NCBI GenBank assembly: GCA_963770485.1
Contig: CAVYPX010000016.1
Coordinates: 124,001 to 188,000, forward strand
Origin: CAVVEC01 sp963770485
GTDB lineage: Bacteria; Acidobacteriota; Terriglobia; Terriglobales; Acidobacteriaceae
Length of the DNA stretch: 64,000 nt
Direction of reading: 5' to 3'
The notes below the pieces were generated by a model that ran no database searches, was not told the DNA's origin, and saw nothing but the letters and a program-made list of their open reading frames with translations. How positions within the stretch are numbered: the stretch's first letter is position 1; every line of letters starts with the position of its first letter. A program made the translations under genes and the position numbers. Positions 38,041-47,700 of this stretch are shown here, piece by piece.

Positions 38041-40566
38041 TTACGGCACGCCCAGCCATTCGCCGGGACACGATGTTTGAGTGCGTGAGGGGTTCTGGTT
38101 TTCAAGCAGAATCGGCCGGTACCCAATCGGTACGGTCGAACCGTTGACTTGAACCACTTGCCCATAGACAGTCTCGTACTGGATAAACTTTGGGTTGAGC
38201 GTGTACTTGCTGAATGTGCAGACCCCATTGCTGCAGCTTTGCGATGTATCCCACACTGCTTGCGCCTGATATCCCTTGGGCCCGTTCACGTCACATGTCC
38301 AGACCGACGCCTTCGCCGCACAGGACTTGGCGAGAGTGTTGCCTACCAGCCAGCTGTAAGTCGTCTGATAAGCACAGCCCGGTTTTAGCAGGGTTCCGGG
38401 AGAGCTGCTGCCGTATGCTTTGAAGTTCCCAACCGCTGCCCCTACAGGTGTGCTGCCCGCGGCGGAAGTGACCGGGGGCTCCTGGAAGGTGCCATCACCA
38501 TTTCCTAGAAGCACACTGACATTGGCGCTATTCTCATTGGCGACAACCAAGTCAATGATGCCGTTCCCCGTAAAATCCGCCGCCTCGACCGAAAATGGCC
38601 GGCTCCCCACCTTGTAAGGCACGTAGGAATTGAAAGTGCCATCGCCCTTGCCGGTCAATACGCTGACGTCGTTCTTGCCCGCACAGGCTACCGCGAGATC
38701 CTCCGGCTTACTGTAACCGTTGAAGTGACCGACGGCCACGGCGGTTGGAGTGGTGTCGGTGGCGTAGGTCGCGGCAGCCTGAAACGTGCCGTCCCCGTTG
38801 CCCAACAGCACACTGACCGTGCTGTCGAGCTTATTGGCGACTACGAGATCGAGCTTGCCGTCGCCGTTAAAGTCCCCCGTCGCCACTGAAACAGGACTTT
38901 TGCCCACGCTGTAGTCTACGGCGGACTGGAACGTGCCATCCCCATTGCCTAACAAAACACTGACGGTGCCGACCTGTTTACAAGCCGGGTCGCTTCCGCA
39001 GGAGTTTGCGACCGCAAGATCCAGCATTCCGTTGTGATCAAAATCTCCCACGGTTACCGATGCAGGAGTGTACTCGGTGGCATAGGTCTTAGCCGTCTGA
39101 AAGGTTCCGTCGCCGTTGCCCAAAAGCACGCTAACCGTATTATCAGCGCCGTTTGTGACCACCAGGTCCGGCGCGTGGTCGCCGTTGAAGTCGCCTACTG
39201 CGATGGAAGTAGGATTGTTGCCCACGGAATAGGGCACTGCGTTCTGGAATGTGCCATCGCCGTTACCCAACAATACGCTCACCGTGCCGTCGCCTGCATT
39301 GGTCACTGCCAGGTCGGCAACGGCATAGCATGCAAGTTCCGGATCGCTGCAGAAGGTCCCCGAGGCCGCGGAGCTAGGATCGCTGCCAACGGTATAGGCT
39401 GCGGGTTTTAAGAATTTCCCATTCCCGAAGCCCAACAGAACATTCGCAGTGTCGGTGCCGCCGGACCCGTTGGCCACCACCAGATCCGCCGGCGACCAAA
39501 GCGTGCCATCAAGAGAACCGTTGTCCCATTCATACCAATAAAATCGTTGCACATTCTCCTTGCGATGCATGAGATAGAGACGGGAGACAAAGCCAGCCTG
39601 TTCATCGGGATCCTTCAAGCCGCTGAGTTGCGTGATTCCCCAACTGGCTTCGGTGTCGAACAGGGGCTTTTGCGCCTGTTTATATTGTTTAAGGATCTTG
39701 CGATACGTCTTCAAGTCGGGAATCAAGTCCTCGGGCACGGGGACTTTGTCATCCATTTGCAGATAGCCATGAAAGGCCACGACGTCCGCATACTTCCCGC
39801 CACCTGCTGCCAAGTAGGAATGCAACCAGACGTTGTCATTGGGGATATTGATTCTGGTGGAGGGGCTCAGGATCACGGCGGTGGAGTCCACCGATCGAAT
39901 GATCCCGCGAGCGTCCTGCGCCATGCGAACCATTTGCGCAACCGTTCCTTTCCAGAGTCCTACTCCGACTTTTCCCTTTTGACCTGAATTGGAAGCCTCG
40001 TTCCAAATTTCCCAGTAGTGAACGTGGCCCGCCGCATGGGAAGCGATGGCCGTGACAAAGTCTTTCCAGTGCTGGTTGGTGCCGCTGCCGTCAGGGTTGA
40101 GGTCATTCGGTGGATCGCACCCACCACCGTTGGGAGGATAGCCGGCGCAATCTTCGTCGTTGGGAGCGGACGAAGCCCAACTCGGTACGTCGCCGAAGGT
40201 GTAAAGAACATCAATCTTGCCCCCGCCGTGTTGTTGCAGGAGACTCATCCAGGTATCGAAAATCGTCCAGTCGTAAACACCCTGGGAGGGATTCAGCACA
40301 TACCACGGCACTCCACTATCCCACAGACGAATTCCTCCGAACTGGGCTGCCGGCCAGGGCTCAAGTCCCCCGGTCATTCCACCAGTCATCGAGAGGCCGA
40401 AAAATGTGGAAGGAGTCTTGCCTCCGGTGTGTTTCCTTAAACCCTGATCTCCGGCTGATACGCTGGACGCAGCGGACAGTTCACGCGCAGCGCCGGAAAA
40501 CAACACGAACGTCGATGCTGACACAAGAGTCGATGCAACCAGGCAGACAATTCTAAGACTCTTCAT
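38041..40566 (-). CDS. Secreted glycosidase-like domain fused to FG-GAP/VCBS repeats
   Basis: The 841-residue protein starts at ATG 40566 (MKSLRIVCLVASTLVSA, signal peptide). About residues 45-380 look like a clan GH-A (GH39-like) barrel, with HYWEIWNEASNSG carrying a presumed acid/base Glu near residue 187. PLFDTEASWGI gives a presumed nucleophile near 306. Then come seven FG-GAP-type units (VSVLLGNGDGTFQ with DFNGDGKLDLVVAN calcium-binding loops). The last ~100 residues (with CSNGVCTFSKYTLN) are a distinct Cys-containing domain. Extracellular polysaccharide breakdown or binding is inferred. Confidence 0.75.
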   Translation of the reverse strand: MKSLRIVCLVASTLVSASTFVLFSGAARELSAASSVSAGDQGLRKHTGGKTPSTFFGLSMTGGMTGGLEPWPAAQFGGIRLWDSGVPWYVLNPSQGVYDWTIFDTWMSLLQQHGGGKIDVLYTFGDVPSWASSAPNDEDCAGYPPNGGGCDPPNDLNPDGSGTNQHWKDFVTAIASHAAGHVHYWEIWNEASNSGQKGKVGVGLWKGTVAQMVRMAQDARGIIRSVDSTAVILSPSTRINIPNDNVWLHSYLAAGGGKYADVVAFHGYLQMDDKVPVPEDLIPDLKTYRKILKQYKQAQKPLFDTEASWGITQLSGLKDPDEQAGFVSRLYLMHRKENVQRFYWYEWDNGSLDGTLWSPADLVVANGSGGTDTANVLLGFGNGKFLKPAAYTVGSDPSSAASGTFCSDPELACYAVADLAVTNAGDGTVSVLLGNGDGTFQNAVPYSVGNNPTSIAVGDFNGDHAPDLVVTNGADNTVSVLLGNGDGTFQTAKTYATEYTPASVTVGDFDHNGMLDLAVANSCGSDPACKQVGTVSVLLGNGDGTFQSAVDYSVGKSPVSVATGDFNGDGKLDLVVANKLDSTVSVLLGNGDGTFQAAATYATDTTPTAVAVGHFNGYSKPEDLAVACAGKNDVSVLTGKGDGTFNSYVPYKVGSRPFSVEAADFTGNGIIDLVVANENSANVSVLLGNGDGTFQEPPVTSAAGSTPVGAAVGNFKAYGSSSPGTLLKPGCAYQTTYSWLVGNTLAKSCAAKASVWTCDVNGPKGYQAQAVWDTSQSCSNGVCTFSKYTLNPKFIQYETVYGQVVQVNGSTVPIGYRPILLENQNPSRTQTSCPGEWLGVP

Positions 40567-40767
40567 GGTAGTCCTCGGTCGGGATTTCAAGGGACGCGCA
40601 GGGCAAAAGTTCGAGTTGAAGGAACGAAACCCTCCTTGACTCGACACCATGAGGGGAGCGCAACCTAAGCCAAAACCTAGGGCTAAGTCTCCTGCGTTCC
40701 AGCCCGCCTGTCAATGTGAAAGACTTTGCAGTGCAGCAGTCAGAAGCCAAGGCAGGGTGCAGCTAGA

Positions 40768-41367
40768 ATGGGCGGAGCGAGCGGGATGAGGCCCGGCGGG
40801 GCGGTGAGAATTCGAATACGAAAGGCGGTTCCGGCGGATGTTCCGCGACTGCGCGAGGTGATCGAGGCATCGGTACGCGGACTCCAGGCCGAGGACTATT
40901 CTCCGGCGCAGATTGAAGGCGCTCTGAAATCGGTATACGGCGTGGACAGCCAGCTCATCGCCGACGGGACCTATGTGGTGGCGGAAACAGAGCCGGCACC
41001 TCCGGCGGGCCCTCGGATTGTCGGCTGCGGTGGGTGGAGCAAACGCAAGACGCTGTACGGTGGCGATCAATATGCCGCGCGCGAGGATTCGCTGTTGGAA
41101 CCCGTGCGGGATGCAGCCAAGATCCGGGCTTTTTTTGTGCATCCGGAATGGGCGCGGCGCGGGATCGGAAGCATGATTCTGGAGGCGTGCGAGAATGCCG
41201 CGATGCAAGCCGGCTTCACGCGATTGGAAATGGGTGCGACTTTGAGTGGCGTGGCTTTTTACCGAGCGAAGGGCTACGTGGCCGTCGAGAACCAGTCGGT
41301 TTCGCTTGGAAACGGCGAGTCGCTGCCGATTGTGAGAATGGCAAAGCGGGTCGTGGTGCAACTCTAA
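40768..41367 (+). CDS. GNAT family N-acetyltransferase
   Basis: The product has the GNAT motifs IRKAVPADVPRLREVI at the start, AKIRAFFVHPEWARRGIGSM for acetyl-CoA binding (R-R-G-I-G) and GVAFYRAKGYV near the end. The substrate is unknown. The frame is open from 40726; ATG 40768 and ATG 40786 are both possible starts and neither has a strong ribosome-binding site. It reads divergently from the glycosidase-like gene. Confidence 0.85.
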   Translation: MGGASGMRPGGAVRIRIRKAVPADVPRLREVIEASVRGLQAEDYSPAQIEGALKSVYGVDSQLIADGTYVVAETEPAPPAGPRIVGCGGWSKRKTLYGGDQYAAREDSLLEPVRDAAKIRAFFVHPEWARRGIGSMILEACENAAMQAGFTRLEMGATLSGVAFYRAKGYVAVENQSVSLGNGESLPIVRMAKRVVVQL

Positions 41368-41534
41368 CCAAGTTCGTACGCAGGGACAGCGGAGGCACGC
41401 TATCCCCACGTGAGCATTCGCACATCGAAATGCACGGTCTGTGTGATAGTCTTGCCGGGTCTCGGCCAAGATTCGCGGTCCAGGCGTTATTTCCGGCTGG
41501 GCCGAGTGTTTTTCGGCGCATCACCTCTGAACCC

Positions 41535-42335
41535 ATGTTCACTTTGTTCTCAATCATCGTGATCGGATTTTTCCTCGGAATGCGCCACGCCACCGATCCG
41601 GATCACGTCATTGCGGTCACGACCATCGTCAGCCGTCAGCGCAGCACCCGGCGCGCGGCACTGATCGGTGCGCTCTGGGGACTCGGGCACACCGTCACCA
41701 TTTTTGCGGTTGGCACAGCCATCATCTTGTTCAATCTGGTGATCCCTACTCGCCTCGGTTTGAGTATGGAGCTATCGGTCGGCCTCATGTTGATCGTGCT
41801 TGGAGCATGGAACCTGGCCGGTTTTTTGCGTTCTGCGCCCGCCCATGCTGATGATGGAGGATCTCTAGTTCACTCACATCCCCATAGTCACGGTGACTTC
41901 GTTCATACTCATCCCCATCTGCACGAGCCGGAGGCGCATTCCCATGCGTCGCAGCAGACACCCCTCGCGCGGCTGGATCGAAAGTTGGGCAAAATCGGCC
42001 TCTATCAATGGCTGCGGCCCCTAGCAGTTGGCATCATTCATGGGCTTGCGGGCTCGGCGGCAGTCGCCTTGCTGATTCTCGCCAGCATCCGAAATTCCAC
42101 GTGGGCCATCGCTTATCTTCTTGTCTTTGGCGTAGGGACGATCGCGGGCATGATGCTGATCACCATGAGCATCGCGTCCACGTTTCGATTTGTCGGCAAC
42201 CGCTTCGAGCGCGTCAGCCATCGCTTTGCGATGGCATCAGGTTTGGTTAGCGTGGCTTTTGGCCTGCTCGTGGCTTACCAGATCTGCGTTACACAAGGGC
42301 TGTTCAGCGCTCATCCGCATTGGACACCGCGCTGA
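41535..42335 (+). CDS. NicO/HoxN-type nickel-cobalt permease
   Basis: The 266-residue membrane protein has the NiCoT signature HATDPDHVIAV in helix 1 and further conserved GHTVTIFAVG in helix 2. A His-rich cytosolic loop (HSHPHSHGDFVHTHPHLHEP) lies in the middle and GIIHGLAGSAAVALL in a later helix. NicO proteins take up or export Ni2+/Co2+. The start ATG 41535 was chosen because the hydrophobic helix begins there; a longer frame from 41034 lies in the GNAT gene. No nickel enzyme gene is adjacent. Confidence 0.88.
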   Translation: MFTLFSIIVIGFFLGMRHATDPDHVIAVTTIVSRQRSTRRAALIGALWGLGHTVTIFAVGTAIILFNLVIPTRLGLSMELSVGLMLIVLGAWNLAGFLRSAPAHADDGGSLVHSHPHSHGDFVHTHPHLHEPEAHSHASQQTPLARLDRKLGKIGLYQWLRPLAVGIIHGLAGSAAVALLILASIRNSTWAIAYLLVFGVGTIAGMMLITMSIASTFRFVGNRFERVSHRFAMASGLVSVAFGLLVAYQICVTQGLFSAHPHWTPR

Positions 42336-42478
42336 GCCTGGCCGCGGAAAAGTGACTCCCAGTCCATAGCGTGAGATGCCACGAGATGGCAGGCGCGTGG
42401 GGGCGATCAGGTACGTTCCTTTATGTCCCACGCTGCAGCGGCACACTGCCTTCTCACCGTGTAGAATTGTGGGCTCAC

Positions 42479-43171
42479 ATGAACAGCTTCCCAGATCGCA
42501 AACTGATCATTGCCATTGACGGTCCCGCCGGCGCGGGCAAGAGCACCATGGCTTCGCGCCTGGCTCGCAAACTCGGCTATGCCAACCTGGAAAGCGGCGC
42601 CATGTATCGCGCCTTGGCTCTCAAGGCTATTGAATGGGACAAATCGTTCGACGACGAAGATGCCCTGGTAGAGTTGGCGCGCAACTCCCGCATTCAACTC
42701 GAACCCGCGGTGAGCGGCAACCGGGTTCTGTTGGATGGACGGGATGTAACCCAGCGCGTGCGTGAAACCGACGTCACTGAGGGAGCGTCGCGGGTTTCGG
42801 TTCATCCCAAGGTTCGCGAGTGGATGGTCGCGCGCCAGCAGGAAATGGGAGCCGGCGGCGGCGTAGTCATGGAAGGCCGCGACATCGGGACCAAGGTGTT
42901 TCCGAACGCGGATGTGAAGATCTTTCTGGACGCCGACCCTGTGGTGCGCGAGCAGCGGCGATTGCAACAACAGAATCTGCGTGGAAACGAAGCCCAGTTA
43001 ACCGCGGCAGAATTACGTCTACGAGACAAGCGCGACAGAACCCGGGCAACCTCGCCGTTGGTACCGGCCCCGGATGCGCTGATGCTCGACTCCACCAGCT
43101 TGTCCGAGGATGAAGTTCTGCGTCGGGTGGGAGAGCTGGTGCAGCAAAAGCTGGCAGATTCTTGCGTATAA
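42479..43171 (+). CDS. cmk: Cytidylate kinase
   Basis: The 230-residue protein begins MNSFPDRKLIIAIDGPAGAG, with the P-loop GPAGAGKST at residues 15-23. It continues with the family motifs LESGAMYRALALKA, VVMEGRDIGTKVFPNADVKI and DKRDRTRATSPL. CMP kinase phosphorylates CMP and dCMP with ATP in pyrimidine salvage and supply. Start ATG 42479 is supported by the family N-terminus; the frame is open 36 codons further up without similarity. A repeat element follows the gene. Confidence 0.95.
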   Translation: MNSFPDRKLIIAIDGPAGAGKSTMASRLARKLGYANLESGAMYRALALKAIEWDKSFDDEDALVELARNSRIQLEPAVSGNRVLLDGRDVTQRVRETDVTEGASRVSVHPKVREWMVARQQEMGAGGGVVMEGRDIGTKVFPNADVKIFLDADPVVREQRRLQQQNLRGNEAQLTAAELRLRDKRDRTRATSPLVPAPDALMLDSTSLSEDEVLRRVGELVQQKLADSCV

Positions 43172-43200
43172 CCGCCCCTGACTGACACTCCGACCAAATT

Positions 43201-43318
43201 GTCATTCCGAGCGCAGCGAGGAATCTGCAGTTGCTTGCCAGAAATACGGATTCCTCGGGCCAAAGGCTTCCGACCAACGTATGCGGGCGCGCCTCCCTTC
43301 GACTTCGCTCAAGGTTGG
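43201..43318. repeat. GTCATTCCGAGCG element pair between cmk and TonB receptor gene
   Basis: GTCATTCCGAGCGCAGCGAG at 43201-43220 leads into GAATCTGCAG. A second piece CTTCGACTTCGCTCAAGG at about 43298-43315 lies in the opposite sense. The remainder of the spacer to 43462 carries nothing recognisable. Confidence 0.7.
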
Positions 43319-43462
43319 CTCTCTACATTCCCACCTCGGGAAAATCCCAAAAGAAAACTGTTGACCTCACAGACTGCGCAAGACCTCAATTGTTATACAG
43401 AGAACATCTCCCGTTCGAGGCCGGACTCACCTTCATAACAGTCCTTACGCAGGTGGTGTCCT

Positions 43463-46400
43463 ATGTTGCGCTACGCGGATCGGCGGTTCGACCCTCGGGC
43501 TTTTCTTCATTCGCGGTGTTCTTCCACACTACCAGCGCTTCATCCTCTGCGTCCTTTGCGAACGGTGGGTAGCGTATTGGCTCTCGTTTTCTTTTTGCTC
43601 GCTGCCGCCTTCGCCCAAGATGCGTCCACCGGGGCCATTCGCGGCACTGTTGTCGATACCAGCGGGAGCCGCATCGCAGGAGCCACGATCGTTTTCGTGA
43701 ACGCAGCCACTGGCCTTCGCTACTCGTATACCAGCGATTCCGAGGGCCGCTTTAGCTTCGAATTGCTGCCGCCAGGAGACTACACCGGGCGGGCAATCTC
43801 AGCGGGGATGTCGCCGCAACTCACGCCCACTCTGCATGTAGAGGTGGGTGGCACGGCTGAAATGGAGTTCAAGCTGGAGGTCGCTGGCGCGAAAGAAACG
43901 GTTACGGTTGCGGGCGAGCCGCCTCTGGTGGAAACGCAACCGACCGCAGTATCGTCTGTGATCGATAAGCGCGCCATTGAAGAATTGCCGCTGGACGGGC
44001 GCCGCTACACCGATCTTGCCCTGATGACCCCTGGCGTTACGCAAGACCCGCGCGGGCTGACTTCCGGCTCCAACGGTGATCTGGCCTTTGGCGGAATCCG
44101 CGGATTTCAATCCAGCTATTTGGTGGATGGCGCGGACAACAACAATGCCTTCTTCGCCCAGGCCCGGGGACGCTATCGCGCGCCCTACCAGTTCTCCAAT
44201 GAAGTGGTGCAGGAGTTCCGCGTCTCGTCCAATACTTACGGCGTGGAGTTGGGACGGGCCGGAGGCGCGGTAGTCAACGTCGTCACCAAGTCAGGGTCGA
44301 ACCAGCTCCACGGAAGTACGTTTTACTTCATTCGGGACAGCGGTTTTGGCGCCACGCATCCCTTCCTGAGCTTCAAGCCGCATGATCAGCAGCAGCAATT
44401 CGGGTTCACGCTGGGAGGACCCATTCATCGCAACAAGGCGTTCTTCTTCGGCGGATTCGACCAGCATACCTTTCATGTTCCGAGCATCGTGCGTTTTCTC
44501 GATGGAAGTTCGGCCGTTGTTCCGCAACCAGGCCAGGAGCCGCTGCACGATGGCGATTACGAATCGAGTGACAAGGGACTGGTGTTCGCCGCTGCCGGCC
44601 GCCTCGACCACCTGGCAGGTCAGTTTCCTGCAAAGATGCTCGGCAATGCCGGGTTTTTCAAGTTAGACGTGTCGCTCACGCCGCACCAGACGCTTTCGGC
44701 CCGCATCAATACTTCGCGCTACTCTGGGCAAAACAATGTGTTCCTCGATCCTGCCAGTCCCCTCACCACCTATGCCATGAGCGACAACGGTGAGGAACAA
44801 GTGGCCACCGAAACTGGTTCGGTATCGTTGACCAGCGCTCTTTCCTGGCGGCTGATGAGCCATTTGCGGGCGCAGTTCTCGCGCGACCTGCAGCAATCCA
44901 GCAGCAACACATCCGAGCCTCTCACCAAGATCAGCAGCATCTTCGACGGTTTCGGCCGCTCCTCCATCCTGCCCCGCCAAACCCGCGAGCATCGCCTGCA
45001 CCTGGCCGAGACATTCAGCCTGGAAGGCCGGCGCAATTCCTGGAAGTTCGGCGGGGATGGCCTGCTGACCTGGATCTACAACTTCTTTCCGTCATTATCC
45101 GGTGGAGAGTACATCTTCGATCCCGTTAAGGTAGACCCGTTTACCTTCGAGCCAATGGAAGGCGGTTTATTGCTCACGCCGTTGCGGGCGTACGCCCATG
45201 ACGTGCCAAAGTATTACATACAGAATTTTGGCACCTCCGTTTCGCACCCCGATACGAACGAGTACGCCGCATTTTTGCAGGACACGATCCGCGTCACCGA
45301 CCACTTCGCCCTGAGTTTAGGCGCGCGTTACGACTTGCAGGCATTCACCACAAAGGGATTGGTGACAAATTCGCTGTGGCCGGATTCTGGCAAGGTTCCC
45401 TTTAATCCCTACAACTTTGCACCGCGGGTAGGCTTGGCATATTCGACTGGAGGTGAGCGGCCGCTGGTGGTGCGAGGCGGCTACGGGTTGTTCTATACGC
45501 GGATTCCACAAATTTACACCTCGACCCTGGCCACGGACAACGGGTTCTCCTCAACCAATCTTTTTCTGAATAATTCCAACTACTACGATCATCAAGTCTT
45601 TCCGCAATATCCAAACCCGCTGGTGAATTGTCCGGTCAGCGCGACATCTTGCACACTGCCGGCAGACCTCCAGCAGTACTCGCAAGCGGGTATTTCCGCG
45701 TTCTCGCCGAATTTCAAGACTCCAAGAGTGGAGCAGGCCAGTTTAAGCATGGAACGGGAAGTGGCCCACCGCCTGGCGGTAGGCGTCTCGTACATGTATG
45801 TACATGGAGAAGACCTGATCCGGGCACGCGACGTGAACCTGCCGCCGCCAGTCAATGTGGCTTACCCGGTGTACGACAGTTCCGGCGTGAACTTTCTCGG
45901 CACGTATTACGACGTGGCTTCCTTCTCCACCTGGCAGATGACGCCGTCGTTCACTTGCCCCTGGCCACCGTGCATCAATCCGCTGGCGCGTCCGATTCCC
46001 CAGCTTGGCGCCATCGATGTTTTCGAGAGCGCGGCATCCAGCGTGTACAACGGAGCGACGCTGTCAGTGCGGCGCCAGATGACCAGTGGTCTGTATTTCC
46101 GGCTCGCCTACACCTTCGCGCACGCCATCGACGACGGGCAGGATGCCTTAGTCGCAGGACGCCCGGCAATCGTGCAGAACACCTATGCCGCCAACGCGGA
46201 ACGTGGTTCGAGCGTTACCGATCAGCGCCATCGCCTCGTGTTTTCCTGGATCGCCGAGCCCAGACCTTTTGATCGCGAGCAGCCATTGCTGGGCAAAATA
46301 TTCAATGACTGGAAGCTGGCGGGGGTGGTCACGGTGGGCAGCGGCCGGCCGGTGAATGCTACGGTCGCCGGCGATCCCAATCAGGACGGCAACAGCTCCA

Positions 46401-46729
46401 ATGACCGGCTTCCCGGAGTCAGCCGAAACTCCTTTCTCGGGCCCGACTACGCGAGCACGGACATGCGGTTGAGCAGGCGTCTTTTCGTGCACGAGCGGCT
46501 AAAGCTGGATCTGATGATCGAATCCTTCAATCTCTTGAACCGGGACAATAAGATGGTGCAGGTGACTGAAGATGGCTTGCAGACCAACACGGCATACTTC
46601 GTCAAAGAGAGTAACAAGCTAGGAATCAACTACTTCCCAGGTTATTACCAGATCCCCACCAGCTTCCTGCGGATGACCAATTCCTATCCGCCGAGGCAGG
46701 TGCAACTGGCGTTGAAGGCGATTTTTTGA
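43463..46729 (+). CDS. TonB-dependent receptor with N-terminal carboxypeptidase-regulatory-like domain
   Basis: The 1088-residue outer-membrane protein has a long signal region (hydrophobic SVLALVFFLLAAAFA at about residues 37-51; a later GTG start is possible). A CarboxypepD_reg-like beta-sandwich (STGAIRGTVVDTSGSRIAGA) precedes a plug domain with LPLDGRRYTDLALMTPGV and GGIRGFQSSYLVDGADN. A long beta-barrel then carries NTYGVELGRAGGAVVNVVTK and ends in KAIF, an aromatic terminus. This is the large OmpA/Oar-like receptor family expanded in Acidobacteriota, thought to import oligosaccharides or other ligands. No TonB or hydrolase gene is adjacent. Confidence 0.92.
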   Translation: MLRYADRRFDPRAFLHSRCSSTLPALHPLRPLRTVGSVLALVFFLLAAAFAQDASTGAIRGTVVDTSGSRIAGATIVFVNAATGLRYSYTSDSEGRFSFELLPPGDYTGRAISAGMSPQLTPTLHVEVGGTAEMEFKLEVAGAKETVTVAGEPPLVETQPTAVSSVIDKRAIEELPLDGRRYTDLALMTPGVTQDPRGLTSGSNGDLAFGGIRGFQSSYLVDGADNNNAFFAQARGRYRAPYQFSNEVVQEFRVSSNTYGVELGRAGGAVVNVVTKSGSNQLHGSTFYFIRDSGFGATHPFLSFKPHDQQQQFGFTLGGPIHRNKAFFFGGFDQHTFHVPSIVRFLDGSSAVVPQPGQEPLHDGDYESSDKGLVFAAAGRLDHLAGQFPAKMLGNAGFFKLDVSLTPHQTLSARINTSRYSGQNNVFLDPASPLTTYAMSDNGEEQVATETGSVSLTSALSWRLMSHLRAQFSRDLQQSSSNTSEPLTKISSIFDGFGRSSILPRQTREHRLHLAETFSLEGRRNSWKFGGDGLLTWIYNFFPSLSGGEYIFDPVKVDPFTFEPMEGGLLLTPLRAYAHDVPKYYIQNFGTSVSHPDTNEYAAFLQDTIRVTDHFALSLGARYDLQAFTTKGLVTNSLWPDSGKVPFNPYNFAPRVGLAYSTGGERPLVVRGGYGLFYTRIPQIYTSTLATDNGFSSTNLFLNNSNYYDHQVFPQYPNPLVNCPVSATSCTLPADLQQYSQAGISAFSPNFKTPRVEQASLSMEREVAHRLAVGVSYMYVHGEDLIRARDVNLPPPVNVAYPVYDSSGVNFLGTYYDVASFSTWQMTPSFTCPWPPCINPLARPIPQLGAIDVFESAASSVYNGATLSVRRQMTSGLYFRLAYTFAHAIDDGQDALVAGRPAIVQNTYAANAERGSSVTDQRHRLVFSWIAEPRPFDREQPLLGKIFNDWKLAGVVTVGSGRPVNATVAGDPNQDGNSSNDRLPGVSRNSFLGPDYASTDMRLSRRLFVHERLKLDLMIESFNLLNRDNKMVQVTEDGLQTNTAYFVKESNKLGINYFPGYYQIPTSFLRMTNSYPPRQVQLALKAIF

Positions 46730-46792
46730 GCACACTCTTACGCGGTCAGGGCAGCACCCCATTTTGTCTGCTCAAAGATTTGTACATATCTC

Positions 46793-46820
46793 TTGACTTG
46801 CGGTCAGAACCTTGCAATAA
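46793..46820 (+). promoter_or_regulatory. Possible rpsU promoter
   Basis: TTGACT at 46793-46798 and CAATAA at 46815-46820 are 16 bp apart. The -35 is good (5 of 6) and the -10 poor. Confidence 0.3.
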
Positions 46821-46852
46821 CTATGCAGTCCAAATAGGACGAGTTTGGGGGT

Positions 46853-47059
46853 GTGAGCCCGTTGGCCGAGGTTAGACTGCAAGAGGGAGAATCCCTCGAA
46901 AATGCACTGCGCCGGTTCAAGCGCAAGGTGCAACAGGAAGACATCATCAAGGAGGTCAAGCGACACTCCTTCTATCTGAAACCGGGCGAGAAGAAGCGCG
47001 TGAAAGAAGCATTGGCGCGCAAACGTGCCCGAAAAAAAACGCGGAAAGAGCAGGACTAG
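46853..47059 (+). CDS. rpsU: 30S ribosomal protein bS21
   Basis: The 68-residue protein starts at GTG 46853 (MSPLAEVRLQEGESLENALR). It has the bS21 core RRFKRKVQQEDIIKEVKRHS followed by FYLKPGEKKR and an Arg/Lys-rich tail. bS21 helps base-pairing of mRNA leaders on the 30S subunit. It is transcribed alone, with a terminator 11 nt after the stop. Confidence 0.95.
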   Translation: MSPLAEVRLQEGESLENALRRFKRKVQQEDIIKEVKRHSFYLKPGEKKRVKEALARKRARKKTRKEQD

Positions 47060-47069
47060 CCAATAATAA

Positions 47070-47103
47070 GGGCCGCTACACCCAGGTAGCGGCCCCTTCT
47101 TAA
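47070..47103 (+). terminator. Rho-independent terminator of rpsU
   Basis: GGGCCGCTA (47070-47078) pairs with TAGCGGCCC (47087-47095) around an 8-nt loop, followed by CTTCTTAATT. Confidence 0.85.
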
Positions 47104-47320
47104 TTCATGGCGTTTTCCAGGAATGCGAACGAATTCATTGCTGTGACGCTTCATGCACGAGCAGTATCCATGCTCCCCCCGGAGCGTGGCGGGCCGAGTC
47201 CAGGGTAGTTTCCAAGCTGTTCATTGAGGGGGATGAAGCAAGAATCCTGCGCCTTCGTGTGCCCGGGCGAGGTTTGCCTGCGGTCAAAGGGCAGGGACCG
47301 AGCCGAAGGGAGCATCCTCA

Positions 47321-47629
47321 ATGGAATTCCAGGACAAGATGTTGAAGTGCATTGACTGCGGGACTGAGTTCGTTTTCACAGCCGGAGAGCAGTTGTTTTT
47401 CCGCGACAAGCGGTTCCAGAACGAGCCCAAACGGTGCAGGGCCTGTAAGTCGAAGCGAGTCGCGACTCTGGGGGCCACACCTGCGAGGCAAGAGTTCTCA
47501 AGGACCGAAACCAAGGCGGTGTGTTCCCAATGCGGCAAGGAAACCACGGTACCGTTCCGACCGACGCAGGGGCGTCCGGTTTTCTGCCGCGAGTGCTTCC
47601 AGCAACGGCGCGGGGCGGCGACGGCTTGA
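47321..47629 (+). CDS. Zinc-ribbon domain protein
   Basis: The 102-residue protein has two treble-clef/zinc-ribbon units. The first is CIDCGTEFVFTAGEQLFF followed by CRACKSKR; the second is CSQCGKETTVPF followed by VFCREC. The pattern is that of the small zinc-ribbon domain family (probable zinc-binding protein) often annotated next to cold-shock or Dps genes. Nucleic-acid or protein binding is likely, but no target is known. Confidence 0.85.
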   Translation: MEFQDKMLKCIDCGTEFVFTAGEQLFFRDKRFQNEPKRCRACKSKRVATLGATPARQEFSRTETKAVCSQCGKETTVPFRPTQGRPVFCRECFQQRRGAATA

Positions 47630-47700
47630 TTTGAAACCGACTGCCCTGGCGTCGCTCAGTTGAGCGAGTATTGCCAGCAGTGGCGCTAAGTCGGTGCGGG

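Noticed and set aside
40711..41469. 252-residue minus-strand frame over the GNAT gene
   Set aside because: The plus-strand frame has all GNAT motifs; the minus frame has none.
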